Shown here: piece after piece, positions 54,915 to 63,582 of the stretch | Numbering within the stretch: the first letter of the stretch is position 1 | Layout: each line of letters begins with the position of its first letter | DNA from: DATBLE01 sp963791425 | GTDB lineage: Bacteria > Actinomycetota > Thermoleophilia > Gaiellales > Gaiellaceae | Reading direction: 5' to 3' | Assembly (NCBI GenBank): GCA_963791425.1 | Contig: CAWBSE010000004.1 | Location: forward strand, 558,001 to 622,000 | DNA: 64,000 nt | Notes under the pieces: model-generated | The model's database searches: none | Told to the model about the DNA's origin: nothing | What the model saw: only the letters and a program-made list of their open reading frames with translations | Translations under genes and position numbers: made by a program

Positions 54915-56000
54915 TTGCCGCCGACCCGCGAGCTCCGCGTCCGGTTCGACACCGCCCAGGCACTGACCCGGCTGTTCTACCGCGAGGAGGCGGTCGTCCT
55001 CGCCTGCGGGGGCTGGATCGCCCGGGTGGCGTCGCTCGAGGACAAGGCCGAGCTCGCGCGGACGGCGTGGGAGTCGGCGCTGGCCGCGGACGCGATGCGG
55101 GAGCGCGTCTTCGAGCTGCGCTACCCGGTGCGGTTCCTCGACGAGCAGGCCGAGGAGCTCGCCGTCGGGACGCCGGACGACCTGCGCGCGCTCGTCGCGC
55201 GTCTGCGGGGCGACTACGTCGCCTACCTCGAGGCCGCCGACGAGCTCGCCGACGGTCCGTCGATCCGGATCGTCGATCCGGCCCTGCGCGACAAGGAGCG
55301 GCAGGTCGAGTCGCTCGCGGGCGTCGCGCTCGCCGCGAGTGATCCCGCGCGCGATCCGCGCTACTTCGACTCGAGCTTCTACTGGCCCGACGTCCTGGAC
55401 CCGGAGTACCCGTACGGCGAGGGCATCGCTCTCCAGATCCGCTCCGCGGTCAGTCACCTGAACGAGGTCTGGGCGGTCGACACCGCCGGTCTGATCCTCC
55501 GCGACCTCTCGCCTGAGCTGGGCTGGGAGTTCACGAGCAACGCGGCGCGCTGGCTGTACGACGAGAGCCGGCACATGCTGATGGGCAAGGAGCGCCTCAG
55601 CGGCTGGGGTCTCGAGCCCGTGCAGATCCCGCTCGGCGGCTACATCTACGAGGCCTGCGCCGGCCAGGATCCGCTGTACCGGCTGGGCATGCTCGGCTAC
55701 TTCGAGACGAAGAACATCGGCCGCAAGCGCGAGCGAGCGCAGACGTTCCACGACATGGGCGACGCGACCAGCGAGACCGACATGGAGTTCGACTGGGCCG
55801 ACGAGACGCTGCACGCCGAGTACGGCCGCCGCTGGCTCCGCCGCCTGCTGGAGGTGCGCGGGCAGGACCCGGAGTCGTGGCCGTCGGTGCTGGAGCGCTG
55901 CGAGCAACTCGTCCACGAGCGAATCGCCCGGGCGACTCCCGACGACCTCGAGCGGATCCGCGGGTGCGCGGACGCGCTCGTCGCCGCAGCCCACTCGTAA
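54915..56000 (+). CDS. Ferritin-like diiron protein, resembling DUF455
   Basis: 361 residues from TTG 54915. It is helical, with carboxylate/histidine pairs arranged as in ferritin-like diiron sites: FYREEAVVLACGGW, ARWLYDESRHMLMG (ExxH) and FDWADETLHAEYGRRW (DExxH). DUF455 proteins share this pattern. A hydroxylase or oxidase role is an inference from the diiron site; no substrate is known. It is embedded between a nucleoside hydrolase and an alcohol dehydrogenase, so it may modify the same compound. No signal peptide is present. Confidence 0.72.
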   Translation: MPPTRELRVRFDTAQALTRLFYREEAVVLACGGWIARVASLEDKAELARTAWESALAADAMRERVFELRYPVRFLDEQAEELAVGTPDDLRALVARLRGDYVAYLEAADELADGPSIRIVDPALRDKERQVESLAGVALAASDPARDPRYFDSSFYWPDVLDPEYPYGEGIALQIRSAVSHLNEVWAVDTAGLILRDLSPELGWEFTSNAARWLYDESRHMLMGKERLSGWGLEPVQIPLGGYIYEACAGQDPLYRLGMLGYFETKNIGRKRERAQTFHDMGDATSETDMEFDWADETLHAEYGRRWLRRLLEVRGQDPESWPSVLERCEQLVHERIARATPDDLERIRGCADALVAAAHS

Positions 56001-56002
56001 CG

Positions 56003-57055
56003 GTGCCAGGCACGGTTAAGACGCGCGGGCTCGTCCTGGACGCGCTGGGTGAGCGGCCCCGCCTCCAGAAGCTGACCGTCGACCCGCCCGGGCCCGGGGA
56101 GGTGCGCGTTCGGATGCTGGCGGCTGGGCTCTGCCACACCGACGTCTCGCAGACCCGCGATGCGCGGTTCACGCCGATCCTGCTCGGGCACGAGGGTGCG
56201 GGGGAGATCGAGTCGGTCGGGGACGGCGTCGAGGGGCTCGCGCCGGGCGATCCCGTGCTCGTCTGCTGGAAGGTGCCGTGCGGGCGCTGCCGCCGCTGCC
56301 TGCGCGACGGGCCGCACCTCTGCGAGTCGGTCGTCGGGCTTGCCGGGCCGCGCACGTTCCGTGACGGCGAGCCGGTCGGGGCGATGCTGAACGCCGGCTG
56401 CTTCTGCGAGTACATCGTCCTGCCGTCGGCGGGTGCGATCCCGAGCCGGGCCGACGTTCCGCCCGAGGAGGCGGCGCTCGTCGGGTGCGCGGTCGTCACC
56501 GGCGTCGGCGCCGCGCTGTGGACCGCCTGCGTCCGCGAGGGCGACTCCGTCGCGGTGTTCGGGGCCGGCGGGGTGGGGCTGAACGTCGTCGTCGGCGCCC
56601 GGCTGGCAGGTGCGGCACGGATCGTCGCGGTCGACCCCGACCCGGCCAGACGCGACCTCGCCGTCGCGCGCGGCGCAACCGAGGCGCTCGCCCCGGGCGA
56701 CCCGATCGATCCCGTCGACTACGCCTTCGAGGTCGTCGGTGAGCCGTCCGTGATGGAGCACGCCGTCGCCGCACTTGCCCCGGCGGGCGAACTGGTGCTC
56801 GTCGGCGCGACCGCCCGCGACGCGACGATGTCGTTCCATCCACGATCGTTCCTCTCGCGCCAGCAGCGGATCACCGGCTGCATCTACGGCTCGGCCCGGC
56901 CCGCCGAGCACCTGCCGTGGCTGCTCGACCGGGTCGCAGACGGAACGATTCCGGTTGCCGACCTGATCGGCCGGCGCGTCACCCTCGACGAGCTCGAGGA
57001 CGCCTTCGACGAGCCCGCCGGCGACGGCGTGCGCACGGTCGTGACGTTCCCGTGA
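56003..57055 (+). CDS. Zinc-dependent medium-chain alcohol dehydrogenase
   Basis: 350 residues. Catalytic zinc ligands are in GLCHTDVS, GHEGAGEIESVG and LVGCAVVTG. The structural zinc site is PCGRCRRCLRDGPHLC (four cysteines), and the nucleotide-binding loop is VFGAGGVGLNVVVGARLAGA. It resembles class III / NDMA-dependent type dehydrogenases, so NAD or a bound cofactor are both possible. GTG 56003 is used; it lies inside a GGTGCCAGGCAC palindromic sequence that follows the previous stop. It overlaps the creatininase-family gene by 4 bp. Confidence 0.87.
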   Translation: MPGTVKTRGLVLDALGERPRLQKLTVDPPGPGEVRVRMLAAGLCHTDVSQTRDARFTPILLGHEGAGEIESVGDGVEGLAPGDPVLVCWKVPCGRCRRCLRDGPHLCESVVGLAGPRTFRDGEPVGAMLNAGCFCEYIVLPSAGAIPSRADVPPEEAALVGCAVVTGVGAALWTACVREGDSVAVFGAGGVGLNVVVGARLAGAARIVAVDPDPARRDLAVARGATEALAPGDPIDPVDYAFEVVGEPSVMEHAVAALAPAGELVLVGATARDATMSFHPRSFLSRQQRITGCIYGSARPAEHLPWLLDRVADGTIPVADLIGRRVTLDELEDAFDEPAGDGVRTVVTFP

Positions 57056-57891
57056 TCCACCGCCTCGAGGAGCTCGACCCCGCGGGGCTCGAGGCGCGCC
57101 TCGCCGCGACCCCGGCGCTCGTCCTCGCGCTGGGGACGATCGAATGGCACAGCCATCATCTACCGCTTGGCCTCGACCTGCTCAAGGCGCAGGCGATCGC
57201 CGAACGAGCAGCCGAGCGCAGCGGCGCCGTCCTCGCGCCGCCCGCCTGGTGGGCCGCCGGCGGCGTGCCGCAGCCGCACACGCTGCGGCTCCCGCCCGCC
57301 GTCACCGAGCCCGTGCTCGCCGCCGTCCTCCAGGGCCTCGCCGGAATGGGGTTCCGGGCGATCTGCGTCGTCAACGGCCACTACGGCCTGGAGAACTCGA
57401 TCGCAGTCCGCCGCGCGGCGCTGGCGTGCACCCATGCGACCGTCGTCCCGCTCGCCGACTACGAGCTGCTCACCGACCTCGGCGCAACGGGCGACCACGC
57501 GGGCGTCTTCGAGACGGCTCTGCTGCTGCCGGACCGCCCTGACCTCGTCGACCTGGACGTTGTGGGCGACCTTCCCGGCGTGATCGGCGACGACCCGCGC
57601 GGACGGGCCACCCCCGAGCTCGGCGAGCAGGCCCTCGAGCTCGCCGCACAACGTGCCGCGGCCACCGTCGAACGCGCGTTGTCGCAACCGAGAGCGCCGA
57701 TCGCCGGCGCGCTCCGCGCGGCCACGGCTGCGCTCGAGGCCCTCTGGAACCTGCGGCAGGAGCTCCCGCGTGACCAGGTTCCGCCGGTCGTGACACCGGC
57801 GTGGATCCGCCACCTCGAGTGCATCCGAGACGGCGACTGGGCGGGCGCGACGGAGGCCGCAGAGGTCAAGCTCGCCGACCCCGGACGGTAG
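57052..57891 (+). CDS. Creatininase-family metal-dependent amidohydrolase
   Basis: 279 residues. The metal-binding pattern is clear: LALGTIEWHSHHLPLGLD (Glu, His and Asp ligands), FRAICVVNGHYGLENS (NGH motif) and TGDHAGVFETALLLPDRP (the HAG-ExE type segment). The family includes creatininase, the formylaminopyrimidine deformylase ArfB and MftE of mycofactocin synthesis. No mycofactocin genes are nearby, and neighbouring nucleoside genes favour hydrolysis of a cyclic amide or opened-ring base, which is inference. It ends the operon before the BMP transporter. Confidence 0.82.
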   Translation: MIHRLEELDPAGLEARLAATPALVLALGTIEWHSHHLPLGLDLLKAQAIAERAAERSGAVLAPPAWWAAGGVPQPHTLRLPPAVTEPVLAAVLQGLAGMGFRAICVVNGHYGLENSIAVRRAALACTHATVVPLADYELLTDLGATGDHAGVFETALLLPDRPDLVDLDVVGDLPGVIGDDPRGRATPELGEQALELAAQRAAATVERALSQPRAPIAGALRAATAALEALWNLRQELPRDQVPPVVTPAWIRHLECIRDGDWAGATEAAEVKLADPGR

Positions 57892-57928
57892 TCGTCTATC
57901 GAACTCCGCAACGCGACGTCCTATCCTG

Positions 57929-57955
57929 TTGACCCCGGGTGTGAGGGAGTAGGAT
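57929..57955 (+). promoter_or_regulatory. Candidate promoter of the BMP-type importer operon
   Basis: TTGACC (57929-57934) and TAGGAT (57950-57955) resemble -35 and -10 boxes but are only 15 bp apart, shorter than ideal. The region lies about 55 bp upstream of the binding-protein start and is the only intergenic space in the neighbourhood. Confidence 0.45.
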
Positions 57956-58010
57956 CAGGCGTCCCCGCACCGGGGTATCGAGTGAACATCAGCATCGAGG
58001 GAGGATTTGC

Positions 58011-59042
58011 GTGACAAAGAAACGCTTTTTGCCGGTGGCGCTCGCCGTCCCGGCGATCGTTCTTGCGGTCGCACTGCTCGCCGGAACCGGCGGCGCAGCG
58101 CGGCAGGCGACGTTCCATGCCGGTCTCGTCAGTGACGTCGGCCGCTTCAACGACAAGGGCTTCAACCAGAACCAGCTCACCGGTCTGAAGATGGCCCAGG
58201 CCAAGCTCGGCGTCGCGACCCGGGCGGTCGAGTCGCACTCGGCCGGCGACTACATCCCGAACCTCGCTTCGCTGGCGCGTCAGAACTACGACGCCGTCAT
58301 CGCCGCGGGCTTCCTGCTCGCCGACGCGGAGGCGACGGTCGCGAAGAAGTTCCCGCACACCCAGTTCGCGATCACCGACTATCCGGTCGAGATCCCGCCG
58401 TTCTCCGACAAGAAGGGCAAGCTCCTCGTCCCGAACATCACGGGGATCACCTTCAAGTCCGAGCAGCAGAGCTACCTGGTCGGCTGCCTCTCCGCCCTGA
58501 TGGCGAAGAAGGCCGGCGGCAACACGATCAGCGCGACGGGCGGCGTCAAGATCCCGCCGGTCGACTCGTTCATCGCCGGGTATCGCGCCGGCGCGGCGAA
58601 GTGCGTCCCCGGCACCAAGGTGCTCGTCGGGTACTCGCAGGACTTCATCGCGCAGGACAAGTGCAAGGCGGTTGCCGACAACCAGATCTCCGCGGGCTCC
58701 AAGGTCGTCTTCGCGGTCGCCGGCCCCTGTGGCTTCGGCGCCCTCGCAGCCGCCAAGGAGGCCGGTGTCTGGGGCGACGGCGTCGACGTCGACCAGTCGT
58801 ACCTCGGCCCGCACATCCTGACGAGCGCGGTGAAGCGCGTCGATCTCGGCGTGTTCCGCTTCGTCCAGGCAGTTCAGGCCGGCACGCTCACGCCCGGCCA
58901 CGACTTCGTCTTCGATCTCAAGAACGGCGGAGTCGCGCTCGGCAAGGTCAGCCCGAAGGTGCCCAAGGCGTACCTCGCCAAGGTGAACGCGCTTTCGCTG
59001 CAGATCCAGAGCGGCAAGATCAAGCCTCCGTCCTCCTTCTAG
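58011..59042 (+). CDS. BMP-family ABC transporter substrate-binding protein (nucleoside-type)
   Basis: 343 residues. The N-terminal secretion signal (FLPVALAVPAIVLAVALLAG) has no lipobox cysteine. GLVSDVGRFNDKGFNQNQLTGL is the BMP family signature near the ligand-binding cleft, followed by PNLASLARQNYDAVIAAGFLL and GYRAGAAKCVPGTKVLVGYSQDF. Characterised BMP proteins bind purine or other nucleosides. GTG 58011 follows GAGGGAGG at 6 nt. It is followed by a strong hairpin and then the ATPase and two permeases. Confidence 0.9.
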   Translation: MTKKRFLPVALAVPAIVLAVALLAGTGGAARQATFHAGLVSDVGRFNDKGFNQNQLTGLKMAQAKLGVATRAVESHSAGDYIPNLASLARQNYDAVIAAGFLLADAEATVAKKFPHTQFAITDYPVEIPPFSDKKGKLLVPNITGITFKSEQQSYLVGCLSALMAKKAGGNTISATGGVKIPPVDSFIAGYRAGAAKCVPGTKVLVGYSQDFIAQDKCKAVADNQISAGSKVVFAVAGPCGFGALAAAKEAGVWGDGVDVDQSYLGPHILTSAVKRVDLGVFRFVQAVQAGTLTPGHDFVFDLKNGGVALGKVSPKVPKAYLAKVNALSLQIQSGKIKPPSSF

Positions 59043-59062
59043 AGGTCGGAACGAATCGCACT

Positions 59063-59094
59063 GCAGAGGGCGGGCCCAGAGGCCCGCCCTCTGC
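59063..59094 (+). terminator. Strong hairpin between the binding-protein gene and the ATPase gene
   Basis: GCAGAGGGCGGGCC-CAGA-GGCCCGCCCTCTGC is a perfect 14-bp stem with a 4-base loop, without a T-tract. It repeats the arrangement seen after malE and would favour excess binding protein over the membrane complex. Confidence 0.7.
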
Positions 59095-59112
59095 GTGAGA
59101 GAATCGCCCCTC

Positions 59113-60651
59113 ATGTCCGACGGAACAGTCCTCGCGCTCTCCGGAATCACCAAGCGGTTCCCCGGGGTGCTGGCCAACGACCACGTCGACTTCGACCTCC
59201 GCGAGGGCGAGGTGCACGCGCTGCTCGGCGAGAACGGCGCCGGCAAGTCGACGCTGATGAACATCCTCTACGGGCTGTACCACCCGGACTCGGGCGAGAT
59301 CCATGCTCAAGGGCAAGAAGGTCTCGTTCGCCTCGGCCAAGGACGCGATCGACGCCGGGATCGGGATGGTGCACCAGCACTTCATGCTCATCCCCGTGAT
59401 GACGGTCGCCGAGAACATCGTCCTCGCGCAGGAGCCGACGTACGCGGGCGTCATGCTCGACATCGGCGAGGCCCGGAAGCGCGTCCGCGAGCTCTCCGAC
59501 CGGTACGGGCTCGCCGTCGACCCCGACGCGACGATCCAGGACATCACGGTCGCCCAGCAGCAGCGCGTCGAGATCCTCAAGGCGCTCTACCGCGGGGCGG
59601 AGATCCTCGTGCTCGACGAGCCGACCGCGGTCCTGACGCCGCAGGAGGCGAAGGAGCTCTTCGCGATCATCGGCGAGCTGAAGGCGCAGGGGAAGTCGAT
59701 CATCTTCATCTCGCACAAGCTGCACGAGGTGCTGGAGGTCGCCGACCGGATCACCGTGCTCCGGCGCGGCAAGACGATCGACACGGTCCCGGCAGACGGG
59801 CGCGACCGAGGAGAGCCTGGCGAAGATGATGGTCGGTCGCGAGGTGCTCCTGCGCGTGGACAAGGCGCCGTCGACCCCGGGCGACGCGGCGCTGGAGGTG
59901 TCCGACCTGCACGTCTTCGACGACCGCGGGCTGGAGAAGGTGCGCGGCGTCTCGTTCGACGTGCGCGCGCACGAGATCGTCGGCGATCGCCGGGGTGGAC
60001 GGGAACGGCCAGACCGAGCTGATCGACGCGCTCACGGGTCTGATGCGGCCGGCCTCGGGCACGGTCACGGTCGCGGGGCAGCGGGCCGACGGCAACTCCA
60101 CCGCGCGCGAGATGCTCGACCTCGGGGTCGGGCACATCCCGGAGGACCGCCAGCGCCGCGGGCTCGTGCTGGAGTTCTCGATCGCCGAGAACATCGCGCT
60201 CCACGACTACTGCTTCCCGCCCGCGTCCAGGGCCGGCTGGCTCTACCCGAACCGGCTGGTCACGCGCGCCGCGCAGCTGATCAAGGACTTCGACGTGCGC
60301 GGCGGCGGCCCGAAGACGCCCGGCGGTGCGCTCTCCGGCGGCAACCAGCAGAAGGTCGTGGTCGCCCGCGAGGTGGCCCGCAACCCGAAGGTGCTGATCG
60401 CGGCGCAGCCGACGCGCGGGCTCGACGTCGGCGCGATCGAGTACGTCCACCGCCGTCTCGTCGCCGAGCGCGACGCAGGCCGCGCGGTGCTGCTCGTCTC
60501 GCTCGAGCTGGACGAGGTGCTCTCGCTCGCCGACCGGATCCTCGTCATCTTCGAGGGCGAGATCGTCGGCGAGTACGGCCCCGATGTGACCGAGGAGGAG
60601 CTCGGCATCGCGATGACCGGCGGACGCCGGAAGGAGTCGACCGCGGCATGA
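59113..60651 (+). CDS. Nucleoside ABC transporter ATPase with two ABC domains (three frameshifts)
   Basis: Fused double ABC ATPase of about 512 residues when corrected. Domain 1 has Walker A GENGAGKST, GMVHQHFMLIPVMTVAENI, the degenerate signature ITVAQQQRVEILKAL and Walker B ILVLDEPTAVLTPQE. Domain 2 has GVDGNGQTEL in place of Walker A, LSGGNQQKVVVAREV and the unusual LIAAQPTRGLDVGAIEY in place of Walker B. This is typical of BMP-linked sugar/nucleoside systems. Extra G residues at about 59305, 59799 and 59984 break the frame; each deletion restores the expected sequence. The stop overlaps the first permease gene. Confidence 0.9.
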
Positions 60652-61941
60652 GCGACGGCCCGCATCGACCCGCGCGACGAGGAGCGCCTCGAGGGCGAGG
60701 AGGAGCAGCTCCTCGAGCAGCCCGGCGGCGGCCACGGCGGCGACTACGCGCCGAGCGTGGCGGCGCGGATGGCCGTGCTGCAGCGCGCGGGCGGGGCGGT
60801 CATGCCGATCGTCACGACGCTGTTCGCCTTTGCGATGGCGATGGTCGTGATCGCCGCCACGGGGCACAACCCCTTCAAGGCGTTCAAGGGGATCTTCGAC
60901 GGCACGGGTCTGAACTGGCTGTTCCCGTGGGTGACGGGCGCCGACCGGGTCGATGCCGCCTTCAACCTGCAGCAGACCCTGGTGCTCACGACCGGGCTGA
61001 TCCTGACCGGCTTCGCGGTGTCGTTCGCGTTCAAGTGCGGCCTCTTCAACATCGGCGGCCAGGGGCAGTACATCGTCGGCGCGTTCATCGGCGTGTGGGT
61101 CGGTTCCTCGTGGGCGAACATGGCCTCGGGGCTGCACATCTTCCTGGCGATCTTCCTCGCCGCCCTCGCCGGAGCTGCCTGGGCGGCGATCGCGGGGTTC
61201 CTGAAGGCGACCGTCGGGGTGCACGAGGTCATATCCACGATCATGCTCAACTGGATCGCGTACTGGGTGATCCAGGCCCTGATCGGCCAGGGTGGCCAGC
61301 TTCAGAACACCTCGAACCCGTCGGTGCCGATCTCGTCGGACATCGTCGACAAGGCCCACCTGCCGGTGTTCTGGGGCGACCCGGTGCTCCAGGGTCTGCA
61401 CGTCGGTTTCTTCATCGCGCTCGGCGCGCCGCTCGTCTACTGGCTGCTGCTCAACCGGACGACCCTCGGCTACTCGGTGCGGGCGACCGGGTTCAACCCT
61501 GAGGCGGCGCGCTACGGCGGCGTCAACGTCCGGCGCAGCTACGTGATGGCGATGGCGATCTCCGGGACGTTCGCGGGCCTCGCCGGGGCGATCGACATCC
61601 TCGGCTGGCAGTTCCGCCTCGGCGTGATCGACGTCCAGGTCTCGCAGATCGGCTTCATCGGGATCGCGGTGGCGCTGCTCGGCCGGAACTCGGCGATCGG
61701 CGTGCCGCTGGCCGCGCTGATGTTCGGCGCGCTCCTGCAGGGCACCTCGACGCGGAACCCGGCGATCCAGGACGTAATCAAGCCCGAGTTGGCCGGCAAT
61801 CTCACGCTGATCATCCAGGGGCTCGTGCTGCTGTTCATCGGCGCGGACGTGTTCTTCCTGTGGATCTGGCAGCTGCGCAGGAAGGCGACCCGCCGCAAGC
61901 CGGTCACGGCCAACCCACACCCGGGCGGGTTCATCGAATGA
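60648..61941 (+). CDS. Nucleoside ABC transporter permease 1 (frameshift near the start)
   Basis: About 430 residues. The acidic N-terminus (RIDPRDEERLEGEEEQLLEQ) reads from ATG 60648 after removal of one extra C near 60660. Without correction the readable frame begins at 60757. Eight to ten membrane segments follow, with the family pattern FAFKCGLFNIGGQGQYIVGAF and VGVHEVISTIMLNWIAYW, and GYSVRATGFNPEAARYGGV facing the ATPase. It is the partner of the BMP protein and overlaps permease 2 by 4 bp. Confidence 0.9.
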
Positions 61942-63200
61942 GTGCGCTCTCGCCTGCCGTCCAGGGAGCGATTCGCTCCGAGGCGACCGCCAGGTACGTC
62001 GCCTGGACCGGTATCGGCCTCTCCGCGCTGGGTCTCTGGATCGCCTTGCCGCCGGTCGAGCTCCGCTCGCCGGTCACTCCGTTCATCCTCACGGGCATCG
62101 CAGCGGCGCTCGGCGCCTGGGCGGCCGCGCGCGGCGAACAGAAGCTGGGCTGGGTGACGGTCGGGGTGGCAGGCCTGTGCGCGCTGCTGGCCTACGGCGC
62201 GACCGTGTCGAGCGTCGCCCATCTCGACGGCGCCTTCACGTCGACCTCCGGCCCCGGCGTCGTCGACTGGGGCGTCCTCACCTACAACATGTTCATCTTC
62301 GCGACGCCGCTTGCGTTCGCGGCGATCGGCGGCATGTTCGCCGAGCGGAGCGGGGTCGTGAACATCGGCCTCGAGGGGATGATGCTGTCCGGCTGCTTCT
62401 TCGGGATTCTCGGCGCCGACAAGTTCAACTCGTGGGAGCTCGGCATCCTCACCGCCATGATCTCCGGCGCGGTGCTCGGCCTGATCCACGCGTTCTTCTC
62501 GATTCACATGCGCTCCGACCAGATCGTCGGCGGCACGGCGATCAACTTCCTCGCCGTCGGCATCACGGGCTACTTCTACATCCAGATCTACGGGCTGAAC
62601 GGGACGCCGGGTACAGGCGTGCCGTACATCCCGGACGTCAAGCTGAACTTCCTGAACCACATCCCGCCGAAGGACGCCGACCGGCCGAGCTTCTGGTACC
62701 AGGCGTTCGGGCATCTGAACCTGATGATCTGGGTGCTGTTCCTCCTGGTCGTCGTCGCGTATTTCGCGCTGTTCCGGACGTCGATCGGCCTGCGGCTTCG
62801 CTCCGTCGGCGAGCACCCGAGGGCGGCCGACACGGTCGGGATCGACGTGTACAAGATGCGCTACGGCGCCGTGATCCTCTCCGGGACGATCGCGTCGCTG
62901 GGCGGCGCCTACCTGGCGGTCGGCTACGTCCACTCGTTCACCGAGAACATGACCGCGGGGCGAGGGTTCATCGGGCTGGCGGCGCTCATCGCCGGAGGCT
63001 GGCGACCGAGAGGCGCCTTCGCGTTCGCACTCCTGTTCGGCTTCTTCGGCGGCCTGGCGACCCGTGTCCAGGGCTACGGCTACGAGAGCCAGGTGCTCGT
63101 CCAGTCACTGCCGTACGTGATCACGCTGATCGTGGTCATCGGCGTCATCGGCAGATCGATCCCGCCGGCCTCGGTTGGGCGGCCGTACGTCAAGCAGTAG
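61938..63200 (+). CDS. Nucleoside ABC transporter permease 2
   Basis: 420 residues. After about four N-terminal membrane segments not found in the shortest homologues (residues 20-105), the family core appears: TPLAFAAIGGMFAERSGVVNIGLEGMML, RSDQIVGGTAINFLAVGITGYFY and GLRLRSVGEHPRAADTVGIDV (the ATPase-contact loop), then FTENMTAGRGFIGLAALIAGGWRP. Together with permease 1 it forms the channel. ATG 61938 overlaps the previous stop (ATGA). Confidence 0.92.
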   Translation: MSALSPAVQGAIRSEATARYVAWTGIGLSALGLWIALPPVELRSPVTPFILTGIAAALGAWAAARGEQKLGWVTVGVAGLCALLAYGATVSSVAHLDGAFTSTSGPGVVDWGVLTYNMFIFATPLAFAAIGGMFAERSGVVNIGLEGMMLSGCFFGILGADKFNSWELGILTAMISGAVLGLIHAFFSIHMRSDQIVGGTAINFLAVGITGYFYIQIYGLNGTPGTGVPYIPDVKLNFLNHIPPKDADRPSFWYQAFGHLNLMIWVLFLLVVVAYFALFRTSIGLRLRSVGEHPRAADTVGIDVYKMRYGAVILSGTIASLGGAYLAVGYVHSFTENMTAGRGFIGLAALIAGGWRPRGAFAFALLFGFFGGLATRVQGYGYESQVLVQSLPYVITLIVVIGVIGRSIPPASVGRPYVKQ

Positions 63201-63537
63201 CCCGTCGGGGCGCGGGAATCCGCGCGCATGGTGGTCGCTCGTGTGCGGGATCCTCGCGATCGCGGCGATCCCGGCCGGCACCGTCCTCGCCCGCGAGCTG
63301 AAGTCGGTGACGCTGGTCGACTCGTCCGGCTCGGTCGCGGTCGCGGCCCTGCTCGGCTGGGCGGCGATCATCCTTGCGCGGCGCGCCCGTGAGCGCGTGC
63401 AGATCACGCTCGGCCGCGCGGGTGGGGCGACGGCCGCCCGCGTGGGGCGGATCCTCGGGATCATCGGACTGCTGGTTGCGGGAACGGCGGCGCTCGCGCT
63501 CGCCTTCTGGGGCCTGCTCGCGCTCTTCGCCCAGTAG
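63175..63537 (+). CDS. Small unknown membrane protein
   Basis: 120 residues with three hydrophobic segments (about residues 20-38, 52-68 and 92-118) and a basic stretch RRARERVQITLGRAGG between the last two. This layout resembles small DUF4190-like membrane proteins, but I cannot assign it. The TTG at 63175 lies inside the permease gene; GTG 63241 is an alternative that would start within the first membrane helix. Confidence 0.55.
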   Translation: MGGRTSSSSPSGRGNPRAWWSLVCGILAIAAIPAGTVLARELKSVTLVDSSGSVAVAALLGWAAIILARRARERVQITLGRAGGATAARVGRILGIIGLLVAGTAALALAFWGLLALFAQ

Positions 63538-63543
63538 CCGTTT

Positions 63544-63560
63544 CCCGGCCACTCGCCGGG
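63544..63560 (+). terminator. Short hairpin before the RodZ-like gene
   Basis: CCCGGC-CACTC-GCCGGG, a 6-bp stem 6 bp after the stop of the preceding gene. It probably ends the importer transcript weakly. TACAAT (63569-63574) just after it could be the -10 box of the next gene, giving a nearly leaderless transcript. Confidence 0.45.
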
Positions 63561-63582
63561 ATAGCGCCTACAATCCGCCGAC

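Noticed and set aside
56003..57891. A mycofactocin system, suggested by the creatininase-family protein and the zinc dehydrogenase
   Set aside because: No mycofactocin precursor peptide, radical SAM maturase or glycosyltransferase gene is present in the window; family membership alone is not enough.
59587..61920. A 777-codon open frame on the minus strand opposite the importer genes
   Set aside because: Antisense shadow of the ATPase and permease 1, with composition typical of GC-rich antisense frames and no motifs.
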